Source of the DNA: Paenibacillus_L residui
Lineage (GTDB): Bacteria > Bacillota > Bacilli > Paenibacillales > NBRC-103111
Assembly: GCF_042677205.1 (NCBI RefSeq)
Contig: NZ_JBHTIU010000089.1
Coordinates: 22,783 to 86,782, forward strand
Reading direction: 5' to 3'
Length of the DNA: 64,000 bases
Position 1 is the first letter of the stretch, and the number at the start of each line of letters is the position of its first letter. Of this stretch, positions 43,504-53,064 are shown in pieces. The position numbers and the translations under genes are program-made. The notes beneath the pieces are model-generated. The model saw only the letters and a list, made by a program, of their open reading frames with translations. It was not told the DNA's origin and did no database searches.

Positions 43504-44358
43504 TTAAGATGTTTTTCCCTGCAGCAGCTCAAGCAGCCTTTCCAAATCTTCTTTAGAATAATATAGTAGCTCAATCTTCCCTTTGTTGTTGGAATGCTTG
43601 ATCTTTACAGTTGTCTGGTAGAAATCTCTTAATGTTTCCTCTACTTGATGAATATATGGATCTCTCTTTCTATTCGGCTTCGTTTTAGGCTCATTCTTCG
43701 ACTTTTCTTCGTGCTTCTGAATCGCTTCTTCCAGCTCACGTACACTCCACTGTTCACGAATCGTCAGCTCTGCAAACTCCTTCTTCAGCTTGTCGTTCTT
43801 TACTCCGACAATCGCCCGGGCATGTCCCATGGATAATGTTCCACGTGAAACATATTTTTTGATTTCCTCCGGCAACTGCAGCAATCTCAAGAAGTTCGCT
43901 ACGTGGGACCGGCTCTTCCCTACCTTCATCGCAAGCTCCTCTTGAGTAAGGGAAAACTGTTCCGCCAACGATTGATACGCTTGAGCAAGCTCTATCGCAT
44001 TCAAGTCTTCTCTCTGAATATTCTCGATTAGAGCAATCTCCATCACTTGCTGATCGGAAAACTTCTTAACGACAGCCGGAATCGTAGCTTGTCCTGATAG
44101 CTGAGAGGCCCTGAACCGTCTCTCTCCTGCAATAATTTCATACCCTTTGAGGACTGTCCTTACAATAATCGGTTGAATAACGCCATGCTCTTTAATCGAT
44201 GCGGCAAGCTCTTGAATGCTTTCTTCATCAAATGTTTTTCGAGGCTGATATGGATTAGGCCGGAGCTGTGAAAGGGGAATTTCAATTACTTTGTCGTCAT
44301 CGCTAATATTTAAAGAAGGAATTAGAGCGTCTAATCCTCTACCCAGTCTTTTATTCAA
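43504..44358 (-). CDS. parB: Chromosome-partitioning protein ParB (Spo0J)
   Basis: 284 residues from a TTG start (MNKRLGRGLDALIPS); another TTG two codons upstream is closer to the GGAAG site. The N-terminal CTP-binding domain (~25-110, NPYQPRKTFDEESIQELAASIKEHG and AGERRFRASQL), a helix-turn-helix (~120-150, QEELAMKVGKSRSHVANFLRLL) and a C-terminal dimer domain are present. It loads as a CTP clamp at parS and guides origin segregation with ParA and SMC. A perfect parS lies within the gene. Overlaps parA. Confidence 0.97.
   Translation of the reverse strand: MNKRLGRGLDALIPSLNISDDDKVIEIPLSQLRPNPYQPRKTFDEESIQELAASIKEHGVIQPIIVRTVLKGYEIIAGERRFRASQLSGQATIPAVVKKFSDQQVMEIALIENIQREDLNAIELAQAYQSLAEQFSLTQEELAMKVGKSRSHVANFLRLLQLPEEIKKYVSRGTLSMGHARAIVGVKNDKLKKEFAELTIREQWSVRELEEAIQKHEEKSKNEPKTKPNRKRDPYIHQVEETLRDFYQTTVKIKHSNNKGKIELLYYSKEDLERLLELLQGKTS
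43837..43852. promoter_or_regulatory. parS site inside parB
   Basis: TGTTCCACGTGAAACA is a perfect match to the Bacillales parS consensus. It is the loading site for ParB. Confidence 0.93.
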
Positions 44359-45112
44359 GTTCAATCACTTCCTTCGCTAATTCCATATACACTTCTGCCC
44401 CTTTGGAGCGTGGATCATAGGTTATTATGGACTGACCGTGACTGGGCGCTTCGCTCAAACGAACGTTGCGCGGAATAATGGTCCGGTATACTTTCTGCTG
44501 GAAGTATTTCTTTACTTCCTCTATGACCTGAATACCGAGATTCGTTCTAGCGTCAAACATCGTTAGAAGAACTCCTTCAATCTGCAACGAGGTATTCAAA
44601 TGCTTCTGCACGAGCCGTACAGTATTTAATAATTGACTTAATCCTTCCAGAGCATAATATTCACATTGGATAGGTATAATGACAGAATCGGCCGCCGTTA
44701 AAGAATTAAGAGTCAGCATGCCGAGGGAAGGAGGACAATCAATCAATATATAGTCGAACATGTGCTTTACAAGCTGCAGAGATTTCTTCAGGCGAACCTC
44801 TCTGGAAATCGTAGGCACTAATTCGATTTCGGCGCCGGCTAGCTGGATCGTTGCCGGAATCACCTTCAAATTTGGCAGATTTGTATCTAAAATAGCTTCT
44901 TTAGGATGAACATCGTTAATAATAATGTCGTAGATACAGTAAACGACATCCGCTTTGTTCACACCTATTCCGCTAGTCGTATTCCCCTGGGGGTCTATAT
45001 CGACCAACAACACCTTTTTTCCTAACGCGGATAAGGATGCGCCGAGGTTTACTGAGGTGGTTGTTTTGCCAACTCCTCCTTTTTGATTAGTAATGGCAAT
45101 AATCTTTGACAC
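44351..45112 (-). CDS. parA: Chromosome-partitioning ATPase ParA (Soj)
   Basis: 253 residues. The deviant Walker A KGGVGKTTT (~11-19), the Walker B region YILIDCPPSLG and the C-terminal DNA-binding region match Soj. It binds DNA as an ATP dimer, regulates DnaA and supports origin segregation with ParB. Its gene overlaps parB by a few bases, forming the parAB operon. Confidence 0.98.
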   Translation of the reverse strand: MSKIIAITNQKGGVGKTTTSVNLGASLSALGKKVLLVDIDPQGNTTSGIGVNKADVVYCIYDIIINDVHPKEAILDTNLPNLKVIPATIQLAGAEIELVPTISREVRLKKSLQLVKHMFDYILIDCPPSLGMLTLNSLTAADSVIIPIQCEYYALEGLSQLLNTVRLVQKHLNTSLQIEGVLLTMFDARTNLGIQVIEEVKKYFQQKVYRTIIPRNVRLSEAPSHGQSIITYDPRSKGAEVYMELAKEVIELE

Positions 45113-45200
45113 ATTGGTTCACCTCAATATCGTTATTCACATCAACCGAATTAACCAATGAACCGTAGGCCGGACCCTGCCAACGGCACGATTGCTCGAC

Positions 45201-45229
45201 AAAAAAAGCGGCCATCGCCGCAGTTTTTT
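45201..45229. terminator. Bidirectional terminator between noc and parA
   Basis: A7, then GCGGC-CATC-GCCGC, then T-run. It ends the noc transcript and separates it from parAB. Confidence 0.85.
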
Positions 45230-45245
45230 ATTCGAAACATACGCT

Positions 45246-46061
45246 TTATTGTTTAGGAATCGATATGATGATTTCGTAATGATCTTCGAAGTCTTTCTCA
45301 TCTGTACTAATGTTCATACCTGAACTCGAAATCATGTCCACGGACTGTCTGATTGTATTGACTGCCAGCCTCACATCTTTAGAGAAAGTAATTCTCTTCT
45401 TCCTCTTGGGCTTGCTCGCCTCATTGTAGAAGTTAACCCTGGCTTCCGTCTGTTTTACATTCAAATCTTTAGTAATGATCTCGTCCAGAAGCTTCAACTG
45501 AAGCTCTTCATTGTCCAAAGATAACAGAGCCCGTGCATGACGCTCCGAAATTTTCCGTTCCATAAGCGCTTGCTTAACAGGCTCGCTTAGCTGCAGAAGC
45601 CTGATTTTATTGGCAATCGTCGATTGGCTTTTCCCCAGTCTTTGGGCCAGACTTTCCTGAGTCAGCTGATGCAGCTCCATTAGCTTCTGATAAGCAACCG
45701 CTTCTTCAATAGCCGTTAGTCCTTCCCTCTGAAGGTTTTCGATGAGGGCAATGGAGGCTGCCTGAGCATCGTTAAATTCCCGTATAATGGCCGGGACTGT
45801 TTCCAGTCCAAGCTTCTTAACAGCTCTCCAGCGCCGTTCGCCCGCAATAATCTCAAACTTTCCTTCGCGGACTCGGACTACAATTGGTTGAATAACGCCA
45901 TGAGTCTTAATCGTCTGGAGCAGCTCATCTATTCTTTCTTCATCAAATACGGTCCTTGGTTGATAAGGACTCGGTAGAATATCCTGAACGGGTATTTGCT
46001 TCACTTCGTCCGAAGGCGTTCTTTCCGTGAAACCAAAGAGCTTAGATATTTGTTCCCTCAT
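45246..46061 (-). CDS. noc: Nucleoid occlusion protein Noc
   Basis: 271 residues from ATG at 46061 (MREQISKLFGFTERTP), with AGGTGGG upstream; an in-frame GTG 15 bases earlier lacks a proper site. It is a ParB paralogue: N-terminal domain with QPRTVFDEERIDELLQTIKTHG and AGERRWRAVKKLG, helix-turn-helix QESLAQRLGKSQSTIANKIRLL, C-terminal dimer domain. The short N-terminal helix (REQISKLFGF) resembles the membrane-targeting helix of Bacillus Noc. It blocks division over the nucleoid. Confidence 0.95.
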   Translation of the reverse strand: MREQISKLFGFTERTPSDEVKQIPVQDILPSPYQPRTVFDEERIDELLQTIKTHGVIQPIVVRVREGKFEIIAGERRWRAVKKLGLETVPAIIREFNDAQAASIALIENLQREGLTAIEEAVAYQKLMELHQLTQESLAQRLGKSQSTIANKIRLLQLSEPVKQALMERKISERHARALLSLDNEELQLKLLDEIITKDLNVKQTEARVNFYNEASKPKRKKRITFSKDVRLAVNTIRQSVDMISSSGMNISTDEKDFEDHYEIIISIPKQ

Positions 46062-46156
46062 CCTGTCTTTACCCACCTAACTCTTTCACAATAAATATCC
46101 GTAATAATAAATTCTCCACAGACAAGAAATATCCTGCCTGACAGACATGAATTTAT

Positions 46157-46172
46157 TGTTTCACGTGAAACA
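46157..46172. promoter_or_regulatory. parS site between noc and rsmG
   Basis: TGTTTCACGTGAAACA is a perfect palindrome matching the parS consensus. Confidence 0.95.
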
Positions 46173-46222
46173 TTTTTGTTTTTGTCACAAAATCTCGCAT
46201 ATAGCTGGTGAGGTGTTTCAGA

Positions 46223-46957
46223 TTATGTTCTAACCAGCGGCTTCTTAAGCGGAGTTCCTGCCGGCCGCGGATACTTGCGCGGGGTCTCCCCCGTTTTTTG
46301 CAGCACAACGATATGTCTTTCCGCTTGCTCGATCGGCAATTCCATGCGATAGATCTGCACCAGCTTGGCTTTCAGTTCTATCATACTGAATGAGGATTCC
46401 TCCACTTCTTCGTGAGGATTGGTGCCTTTCATTGCAGCGAACCAACCGCCCTTACGGACAAAGGGCAAACAAAACTCGTTCAACACACTTTGTCTGGCGA
46501 CGGCTCTGGCGGTTACCATATCGAAGTGATCCCGGTATCCGCTTTGTCTGCCCCAATCTTCCGCTCTTCCATGAATTAATTCGACTTCCGAAAGAGATAG
46601 CTGTTGAACAAGATGCTCAAGAAAACCTATTCTCTTCTTCAATGAGTCGATAATGGTTACCCGAAGATGCGGGAACGCAATTTTCAAAGGGATGCTGGGA
46701 AATCCGGCCCCTGATCCGATATCAGCCAAGGTTCTGATCTCTTGAAGGTCAAGGAAGAAGGACAGAGAGAGGGAGTCGTAAAAATGCTTGATATACACTT
46801 GCTCCTCTTCCGTAATCCCCGTCAGGTTCATCTTCTCATTCCATGTTACCAATTCTCTGTAGTACGTTGCAAACTGCTCCAACTGAACCGGGATCAGCTC
46901 GATCCCTTCCTGCTTGAGCCGACCCGCAAACGATGCCGCTACCGATTCGCTGCTCAT
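46223..46957 (-). CDS. rsmG: 16S rRNA (guanine527-N7)-methyltransferase RsmG
   Basis: 244 residues. SAM-binding motif LADIGSGAGFPSIPLKIAFP (~77-96) and the RsmG pattern NLTGITEEEQVYIKHFYDSL are present. It methylates G527 of 16S rRNA; loss gives low-level streptomycin resistance. It starts inside the last codons of mnmG (ATGA overlap). Confidence 0.97.
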   Translation of the reverse strand: MSSESVAASFAGRLKQEGIELIPVQLEQFATYYRELVTWNEKMNLTGITEEEQVYIKHFYDSLSLSFFLDLQEIRTLADIGSGAGFPSIPLKIAFPHLRVTIIDSLKKRIGFLEHLVQQLSLSEVELIHGRAEDWGRQSGYRDHFDMVTARAVARQSVLNEFCLPFVRKGGWFAAMKGTNPHEEVEESSFSMIELKAKLVQIYRMELPIEQAERHIVVLQKTGETPRKYPRPAGTPLKKPLVRT

Positions 46958-48849
46958 TGTGATCTGGCCGCCGTTACTTGATTATAGTGTTCCAAATAAA
47001 CAAGGAGGATGGAAATATCCGCCGGTGAAACCCCGGAAATACGTGAAGCCTGGCCAATCGACAGCGGACGGATTTTGGATAGCTTCTGCCGGGCCTCGAT
47101 CGCAATTCCATGAATGTCGTCATAGACGATATCCTCCGGAATCTTCTTCTTCTCCATCTTTTTCAACCTTTCTACCTGCTGCAGCTGCTTCTCGATATAA
47201 CCGGAATATTTGAATTGAATTTCCACCTGTTCCTTAACGTCCTCCGGCAATTCAACCGGCGATGGGGAAATCGCCTCAATGTGGGCATAAGTCACTTCCG
47301 GCCTGCGCAGAAGAGAGCCCAATTCAACCGCATTATTCAGTTCAACCGTTCCGGCTTCCCTCAAGATTTGTTGAACGTTCGGCTCCGGTCTGACTTTCGT
47401 TTGCTTCAGCCGTTCCAATTCCTGTTCAATCATCTCTTTCTTCTGAACGAATTTTCTGTAGCGTTCCTCTGGAATCAGTCCGATATCGTAACCTATCTGG
47501 GTCAGCCTCAGATCGGCGTTGTCATGACGCAGCAGCAACCGGTATTCGGCGCGGGAAGTGAGCAAACGATAAGGCTCGTTAGTTCCTTTCGTCACCAGGT
47601 CATCGATCAGAACTCCGATATATCCCTGAGATCGATCGAGAATAACCGGCTCCTCCCCCTTGACCTGGCGGGCCGCATTTATGCCTGCCATAATACCTTG
47701 GGCAGCGGCTTCCTCATACCCGGATGTTCCGTTAAGCTGTCCTGCCGTAAACAGCGAACGAATTCGCTTCGTTTCCAATGTGGGCCACAATTGGTTAGGG
47801 ACAATCACATCATATTCAATGGCATAACCGGTTCTCATCATCTCCGCTTTTTCCAGGCCCGGCACAGACCGAATCATGCGAATCTGGATTTCTTCCGGCA
47901 TGCTGGTGGAGAGACCTTGTATATAATACTCCGAAGTATGCCTTCCCTCCGGCTCCAGAAAAATTTGATGCTTCGGCTTATCGGCGAAACGCACGATTTT
48001 ATCCTCAATAGAAGGACAATAACGGGTTCCGACCCCTTCGATCGCACCCGAAAACATCGGCGCCCGGTGCAAATTGTTACTTATAATGTCGTGCGTCTCC
48101 GGCGATGTATAAGTCAACCAGCATGGCAGCTGGTCCTTGATGCTCTCTGTCGTTTCATAGGAAAAATGGCTGGGATTCTCGTCCCCGGGCTGAATTTCCA
48201 TCTTCGTGAAATCGATCGTTTCCTTATTAATCCGCGGAGGAGTGCCTGTTTTGAAGCGGACCAGCTCGAAGCCCAGAGCCTTCAAGCATTCGGACAGCTT
48301 CACCGATGGCTGCTGGTTATTCGGACCGCTCTCATACATGAGCTCTCCCATAATTACTTTTCCTCTTAAATAGGTTCCTGTTGTGAGAACAACCGCCTTG
48401 CCAAAATATTGAGCCCCTGTCTTCGTGACGACTCCCTTGCATACTCCGTCCTCGACAATCAGATCCTCCACCATTCCTTGGCGCAGGCTAAGGCGCTCCT
48501 GCTTTTCGATGGTTTCCTTCATCGTTTGCTGATACAGAAACTTATCCGCTTGAGCCCGCAAGGCGTGAACGGCCGGTCCCTTCCCCGTATTCAACATCCT
48601 CATCTGAATATAGGTCTTGTCGATATTCCGTCCCATCTCCCCGCCCAAGGCATCCACTTCACGGACGACATGCCCTTTGGCCGGCCCGCCAATCGAAGGA
48701 TTGCACGGCATAAAGGCGATCATATCCAAATTGATGGTCAGCAACAATGTTTGACAGCCCATTCTCGCAGCGGCTAGAGCCGCCTCACAACCGGCATGCC
48801 CCGCCCCGATGACGATGACATCAAAATGACCTGCATCATATCCCATCAT
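46954..48849 (-). CDS. mnmG: tRNA uridine-5-carboxymethylaminomethyl modification enzyme MnmG
   Basis: 631 residues from MMGYDAGHFDVIVIGAGHAGCEAALAAARMG with AAGGAAGGTG upstream; a longer in-frame start is not supported. It has the FAD-binding GAGHAGCEAA motif (~15-24), the catalytic Cys regions and the C-terminal helical domain. With MnmE it forms a complex that installs (c)mnm5 on wobble U34 of tRNAs using FAD, glycine/ammonium and methylene-THF. Between mnmE and rsmG as usual. Confidence 0.98.
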   Translation of the reverse strand: MMGYDAGHFDVIVIGAGHAGCEAALAAARMGCQTLLLTINLDMIAFMPCNPSIGGPAKGHVVREVDALGGEMGRNIDKTYIQMRMLNTGKGPAVHALRAQADKFLYQQTMKETIEKQERLSLRQGMVEDLIVEDGVCKGVVTKTGAQYFGKAVVLTTGTYLRGKVIMGELMYESGPNNQQPSVKLSECLKALGFELVRFKTGTPPRINKETIDFTKMEIQPGDENPSHFSYETTESIKDQLPCWLTYTSPETHDIISNNLHRAPMFSGAIEGVGTRYCPSIEDKIVRFADKPKHQIFLEPEGRHTSEYYIQGLSTSMPEEIQIRMIRSVPGLEKAEMMRTGYAIEYDVIVPNQLWPTLETKRIRSLFTAGQLNGTSGYEEAAAQGIMAGINAARQVKGEEPVILDRSQGYIGVLIDDLVTKGTNEPYRLLTSRAEYRLLLRHDNADLRLTQIGYDIGLIPEERYRKFVQKKEMIEQELERLKQTKVRPEPNVQQILREAGTVELNNAVELGSLLRRPEVTYAHIEAISPSPVELPEDVKEQVEIQFKYSGYIEKQLQQVERLKKMEKKKIPEDIVYDDIHGIAIEARQKLSKIRPLSIGQASRISGVSPADISILLVYLEHYNQVTAARSQ

Positions 48850-49056
48850 TTTCACCTTCCTTATCCTTTTTCTTATATGAAAAGTTAAACGGTTTTGGGA
48901 ACACTTTGCGCCGAGTTTCGACATCAACGTGCTCCTTCCTAGTATCTTATATATAGTTATAAGGCTTGGAATCCGACGAAAAATCCTATCTTTCGTTCCT
49001 AAATAAGCGCCCGATTTTAAAGGATATTATCCTCACCCAGATCCTATTTTACCTTT

Positions 49057-50433
49057 TTACTTCCCTAAACAAAACTGTGAGAAAATTTGGTCGATCAGTG
49101 ATTCTCCAACGGAATCCCCTATAATTTCTCCCAACTGCTCCCAACTGTTGCGTACATCTATTTGAATCATATCGATGGGCACGAATTGCTCCGCCGCCAT
49201 CATGGCCTCCCGAAGGGAAGCCTTAGCTTCCTTAAGCAGATGAATGTGGCGGACATTGCTGACATAAGTCGCATCATTCGACTCCAGCCGCCCGCTGAAG
49301 AATATGGCGGAGATGGCCTTCTCCAGCTCCTCCATCCCCCTGTTCTCCTGGACCGACATCATTACAATACGCTCTTCATCCAGGAAAGAGGACAATCTTC
49401 CGATATCCAGCTTCCGGGGCAAATCGATTTTGTTGACGATAACAATTACTTGTCGGTCTTTAAGCTGCTCAAGCAATTGCAGCTCATCGTCATTCAGCTC
49501 CTCGCCCGCATTAAGGACAAGCAGGATCAGATCCGCATCCGACAATGCGCTTCGCGATTTCTCGACACCGATCTGCTCGACAACATCCGACGTTTCGCGA
49601 ATTCCCGCTGTATCCAACAGCTTCAACGGAATCCCGTTAATCGTAACATACTCTTCAATAACGTCTCTAGTGGTCCCGGGAATATCCGTTACGATCGCCC
49701 GGTTTTCTTGGGCAAGGGCATTCAGCAGAGAAGATTTCCCTACATTCGGACGGCCCACTATAGCCGTTACGATTCCCTCGCGTATTATTTTTCCTTGCTC
49801 CGCCGTTTTCAATAATTCATCTATTTTGGCGATCGCTTCCCTGCTTTTGTCGACAATGAATGCACTGGTCATTTCCTCGACATCATGCTCTGGATAATCG
49901 ATATTCACCTCTATATGGGCCATAAGCTCCACCAACTGCTGCCTCAACTGCTTAATTTGTTGGGAAAGTGACCCTTCCGCCTGCTTCATGGCTATTTTAT
50001 AAGCACGGTCCGATTTGGAGCGAATCAAATCAATTACCGCCTCGGCCTGGGAAAGGTCAATCCGTCCATTCAAGAAAGCCCTCTTCGTGAACTCCCCCGG
50101 TTCAGCCAGCCGAATGCCTTTGCTCAACAGAAGATCCAGCACTTTCTTAACCGACACCAATCCCCCATGGCAGCCTATTTCGACAACATCCTCCATCGTA
50201 AACGAGCGTGGGGCTCTCATCACCGTAACCAGCACCTCGTCGACCTTCTCCAGTGACTCCGGATCTTGAATAAACCCGTAGTGCACCGTATGGGTGGCCG
50301 CTTCGGTCAGTCTTGTTCTAGATTTAAACACCTGTTCTACATTAGGAATGGCATCCTGCCCGCTGACCCGAATAACCGCAATACTTCCCTCTCCCAGCGG
50401 TGTTGCAATAGCCGCAATCGTATCATGAATCAT
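49057..50433 (-). CDS. mnmE: tRNA modification GTPase MnmE
   Basis: 458 residues from MIHDTIAAIATPLGEGSIAVIRVSG, with AGGAGGTGG upstream; an in-frame longer start lacks a site. The N-terminal folate-binding domain is followed by helical domains and a G domain (~215-380; GRPNVGKSSLLNAL, TDIPGTTRD, NKIDLP). It ends in the conserved CxGK motif (FCLGK). Works with MnmG on tRNA U34. Confidence 0.98.
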   Translation of the reverse strand: MIHDTIAAIATPLGEGSIAVIRVSGQDAIPNVEQVFKSRTRLTEAATHTVHYGFIQDPESLEKVDEVLVTVMRAPRSFTMEDVVEIGCHGGLVSVKKVLDLLLSKGIRLAEPGEFTKRAFLNGRIDLSQAEAVIDLIRSKSDRAYKIAMKQAEGSLSQQIKQLRQQLVELMAHIEVNIDYPEHDVEEMTSAFIVDKSREAIAKIDELLKTAEQGKIIREGIVTAIVGRPNVGKSSLLNALAQENRAIVTDIPGTTRDVIEEYVTINGIPLKLLDTAGIRETSDVVEQIGVEKSRSALSDADLILLVLNAGEELNDDELQLLEQLKDRQVIVIVNKIDLPRKLDIGRLSSFLDEERIVMMSVQENRGMEELEKAISAIFFSGRLESNDATYVSNVRHIHLLKEAKASLREAMMAAEQFVPIDMIQIDVRNSWEQLGEIIGDSVGESLIDQIFSQFCLGK

Positions 50434-50473
50434 TCTATTACCACCTCCTGAGCAGCTTAATCGGTATGGAAAG

Positions 50474-50513
50474 AAAAAAAGCAATGACTCCCTCTTCGGC
50501 AAGAAGTCATTGC
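50474..50513 (-). terminator. Terminator of jag
   Basis: On the minus strand GCAATGACT..AGTCATTGC is followed by T7, seven bases beyond the jag stop. It separates jag from mnmE. Confidence 0.9.
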
Positions 50514-50520
50514 ACCGTTC

Positions 50521-51138
50521 CTACTTTAAGGCGATCACCACTCTGCGATTCGGCTCTTCCCCTTTACTGTATGTTTTCACCGAAGGGTGATCCTGTAGTT
50601 TGGAATGGATAATTTTGCGTTCAAGGGAAGACATCGGTTCCAGAATGACTTCCTTCTTACTCTTGATAACCCTGGAAGCCAATCGCATGGCGAGATCTTC
50701 TAATGTTTTTCTTCTGCGGCTCCGGAAATCTTCGGCATCCAGCACTATTTTAACATGGGTATTGGAATAACGGTTAGCTACAATATTTACTAAATATTGG
50801 AGAGCATCTAAAGTTTGCCCTCTTCTTCCGATTAATATCCCTAACTCTTCCCCGTTCAAGTCGAACGTCGTCAAATCCCTTCCGGCCTGAACATCGATAT
50901 CCGTACGCAAATTCATCGTCCGAAAAATATCTTTAAGAAATGCCACAGCTTCCTCAATCGGATCAGGAATTAATTCGAGCTCTACCTTCGCATCCTTGGC
51001 ACCAATTAGTCCAAACAGCCCTCTCGAGGGCTGTTCAAGAATGTTTACTTTAACTCGGTCTTCCGTTACTTCCCACTTTCCTAACCCTTGCTTTACGGCA
51101 TCTTCAACCGTTTTTCCAGAAACCACAATCTTCTTCAT
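50521..51138 (-). CDS. jag: RNA-binding protein Jag (KhpB)
   Basis: 205 residues: Jag_N domain (~1-50, KTVEDAVKQGLGKW), KH domain (~75-145, GEELGILIGRRGQTLDALQYL) and R3H domain (~145-205, ending NRRVVIALK). It forms an RNA-binding complex with KhpA affecting cell division and wall synthesis. Adjacent to yidC, as in Bacillus (spoIIIJ-jag). Confidence 0.97.
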   Translation of the reverse strand: MKKIVVSGKTVEDAVKQGLGKWEVTEDRVKVNILEQPSRGLFGLIGAKDAKVELELIPDPIEEAVAFLKDIFRTMNLRTDIDVQAGRDLTTFDLNGEELGILIGRRGQTLDALQYLVNIVANRYSNTHVKIVLDAEDFRSRRRKTLEDLAMRLASRVIKSKKEVILEPMSSLERKIIHSKLQDHPSVKTYSKGEEPNRRVVIALK

Positions 51139-51153
51139 TAGAAATGGCCACCC

Positions 51154-51876
51154 CTATTTTTTAGATGGTCTATAAAGAATATAGGATTGTATGATTGTGA
51201 AGATGTTGCTGTATACCCAGTACAAAGGCAGCGCAGCCGGAAAATTCATAGCCATTACGAAGATAAGCACCGGGAAAATAAATAACAGGGCCTGCATGGG
51301 CGAATTGCTCACTTGGGTCGACATGACCTTCTGCTGCAAATAAGTCGTCAAAGCGGCCAGCACCGGCAGTACATAGAACGGATCGGGCTTACCCAGCTCC
51401 ATCCACAAGAAAGAATGGTTAGCGATTTCCCCATTACGCATAATCGCATTATACAGTGCAATCAGAATCGGCATCTGAACAAGTAAAGGCAAGCATCCCG
51501 CTAACGGGTTGACGTTATGCTTTTGAAACAGCTTCATGGTTTCTTCTTGCTGCTTTTGCGGATTGTCCTTGTACTTCTCTTTAATTTTCATCAATTCGGG
51601 TTGAATCGCTTGCATTTGCTTCGAGCTGCGGTATTGCTTCAGCGTAAGCGGCAAAACGAGGAATCGGATAATCACTGTAACGATCAGGATGGATAATCCG
51701 TATTGGCCCCACAGCATATCGGCGAACCAGTTCAGTACACTGGAAAGCGGATAAACGAAATACTTGTCCCAAATTCCGTTGTTCGGATCAATGGGACTGA
51801 ATTGCGTCGGACTACAGGCAGATAACAGCAGCACCAACAATCCCAGCGGTATTAACTTATAGAAGCGACGAATCAA
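51154..51876 (-). CDS. yidC: Membrane protein insertase YidC (SpoIIIJ)
   Basis: 240 residues from a TTG at 51876, favoured because GGGAGG lies eight bases upstream; a longer in-frame ATG start has no site. It has a lipoprotein signal (LLVLLLSAC) and five membrane segments, with conserved GCLPLLVQMPILIALYNAI and the hydrophilic-groove region. It inserts membrane proteins co- and post-translationally and is needed for SpoIIIA assembly in sporulation. Upstream of jag. Confidence 0.95.
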   Translation of the reverse strand: MIRRFYKLIPLGLLVLLLSACSPTQFSPIDPNNGIWDKYFVYPLSSVLNWFADMLWGQYGLSILIVTVIIRFLVLPLTLKQYRSSKQMQAIQPELMKIKEKYKDNPQKQQEETMKLFQKHNVNPLAGCLPLLVQMPILIALYNAIMRNGEIANHSFLWMELGKPDPFYVLPVLAALTTYLQQKVMSTQVSNSPMQALLFIFPVLIFVMAMNFPAALPLYWVYSNIFTIIQSYILYRPSKK

Positions 51877-52339
51877 TATCAAATCCTCCCGGAAGTTTTG
51901 TGGGATAACCAACCCGGCTTCCTAGACGTCTGCCATTCGTTCGTTCTCCAATCCAAAACTTTCTATATTATATAAGGATAAACGGCTATCGCCGTCCTCT
52001 GGACAGGCGCGTTTACCGATGAAATATAAGAACAGGTATAAGGCGAAACTTATACTTTCTTATATTATGAGAAAAACTCCTATCGGAGTATTTCATGGAT
52101 GAGCGACCGCGTTTAAAGGACGTTCTATTGCCAAATAGAATGGAAAGAGAGCGCTCGGTAAACGGGCTTCTTCCTTCTATTGCAGCAAATGCGGCATAAT
52201 ATCTCCCGTTCTACTAAATAGAAAGAAGGCAGAAATCGTTAACAGCCGCTTACTCAACCTTCCAATAATGCTCAATAGAGCAAATCATACATCAAAAAAC
52301 AATATATCATAACTACTGTAACAAATAAATATTTATCGA
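51877..52339. repeat. Intergenic repeat cluster between yidC and rnpA
   Basis: About 460 bases without a gene. It holds a repeat-B hairpin (51976-52029), the tail repeat (52046-52067) and a degenerate repeat-A copy (about 52070-52220) whose stem GGCTTCTT..AAGAAGGC is preserved although the sequence has diverged. Repeats and tail are ordered as in the 38.4-38.9 kb cluster in part. Confidence 0.6.
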
Positions 52340-52684
52340 TTATTTCTTTTTGAACAAGCCCGCTTTTTTCAGGACATGGAACAAGCTTTTCTCCATTTCA
52401 TGATAAGACATATCGGCGGCCGGTTTTCGGGCAATGAAAATAAGATCCGCATTCCCTTCAATACGGTCTATATTCAAGCGGATAATTTCCTTGACCACTC
52501 TGCGGATCCGATTACGGACGACTGCATTGCCTACCTTCTTGCTCACCGATACCCCTACCCTCAATGGCTGAGAGGCGTTCTTTTCCTTCCGGTAAAGCAC
52601 AAACTGATGATTCGCAGTCGACTTGCCCCAGCGGTACACTTTACTAAAATCTTCTCTTTTGGCCAAACGATTCTGTTTATGCAC
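52340..52684 (-). CDS. rnpA: Ribonuclease P protein component
   Basis: 114 residues, with the conserved start HKQNRLAKREDFSKVYRWGK and the RNR motif VGNAVVRNRIRRVVKEI (~54-70). It binds the RNase P RNA and helps in 5' processing of tRNA precursors. Between yidC and rpmH in the standard order. Confidence 0.97.
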   Translation of the reverse strand: MHKQNRLAKREDFSKVYRWGKSTANHQFVLYRKEKNASQPLRVGVSVSKKVGNAVVRNRIRRVVKEIIRLNIDRIEGNADLIFIARKPAADMSYHEMEKSLFHVLKKAGLFKKK

Positions 52685-53031
52685 TGCGAACTCCCCAATT
52701 TGTCAAGAAAACTTTAACCTTCCCTTGCTCCGAAAGAGAATGTGGTTTATAAGCCTCCATCCACATGCTCCGCCCTTTCTATTGGGACAGGCCTTTCGGA
52801 CAGCAAGTATAAGGTAACGCACTCCATGAACGGCCGGATCTTGATTACAGCAATCTATTTAGTTCTAGGTTTAACATTTTTGCCTTATTTAAAACTTGCA
52901 CTGCCGGCTGTTATGCCGGCTTTGATCCTCCGGGGCTTCCTCCTTCCGAACCCTCATATTCCCGAGGACCGAATCCTGGTATAAATTCAGTCCCTGTAAG
53001 CCAGGCAAGGAGACACCGGGCACCAAACAGG
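52685..53031. other. Unusually wide rnpA-rpmH gap
   Basis: About 350 bases where these genes are commonly much closer. It includes a GCCGGC hairpin (52902-52923). A rightward frame of about 80 codons with a hydrophobic stretch is open here but lacks a clear ribosome site. Confidence 0.4.
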
Positions 53032-53056
53032 AAAAAAGACCACTCGCAAGTGGTCT
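53032..53056 (-). terminator. Terminator of rpmH
   Basis: AGACCACT-CGCA-AGTGGTCT, with T6 on the minus strand, directly after the rpmH stop. Confidence 0.85.
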
Positions 53057-53064
53057 CAAAAAAA

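Noticed and set aside
47110..48369. Long open frame (about 419 codons) antisense to mnmG
   Set aside because: It mirrors the codon structure of mnmG, has no ribosome site and no recognisable domain.
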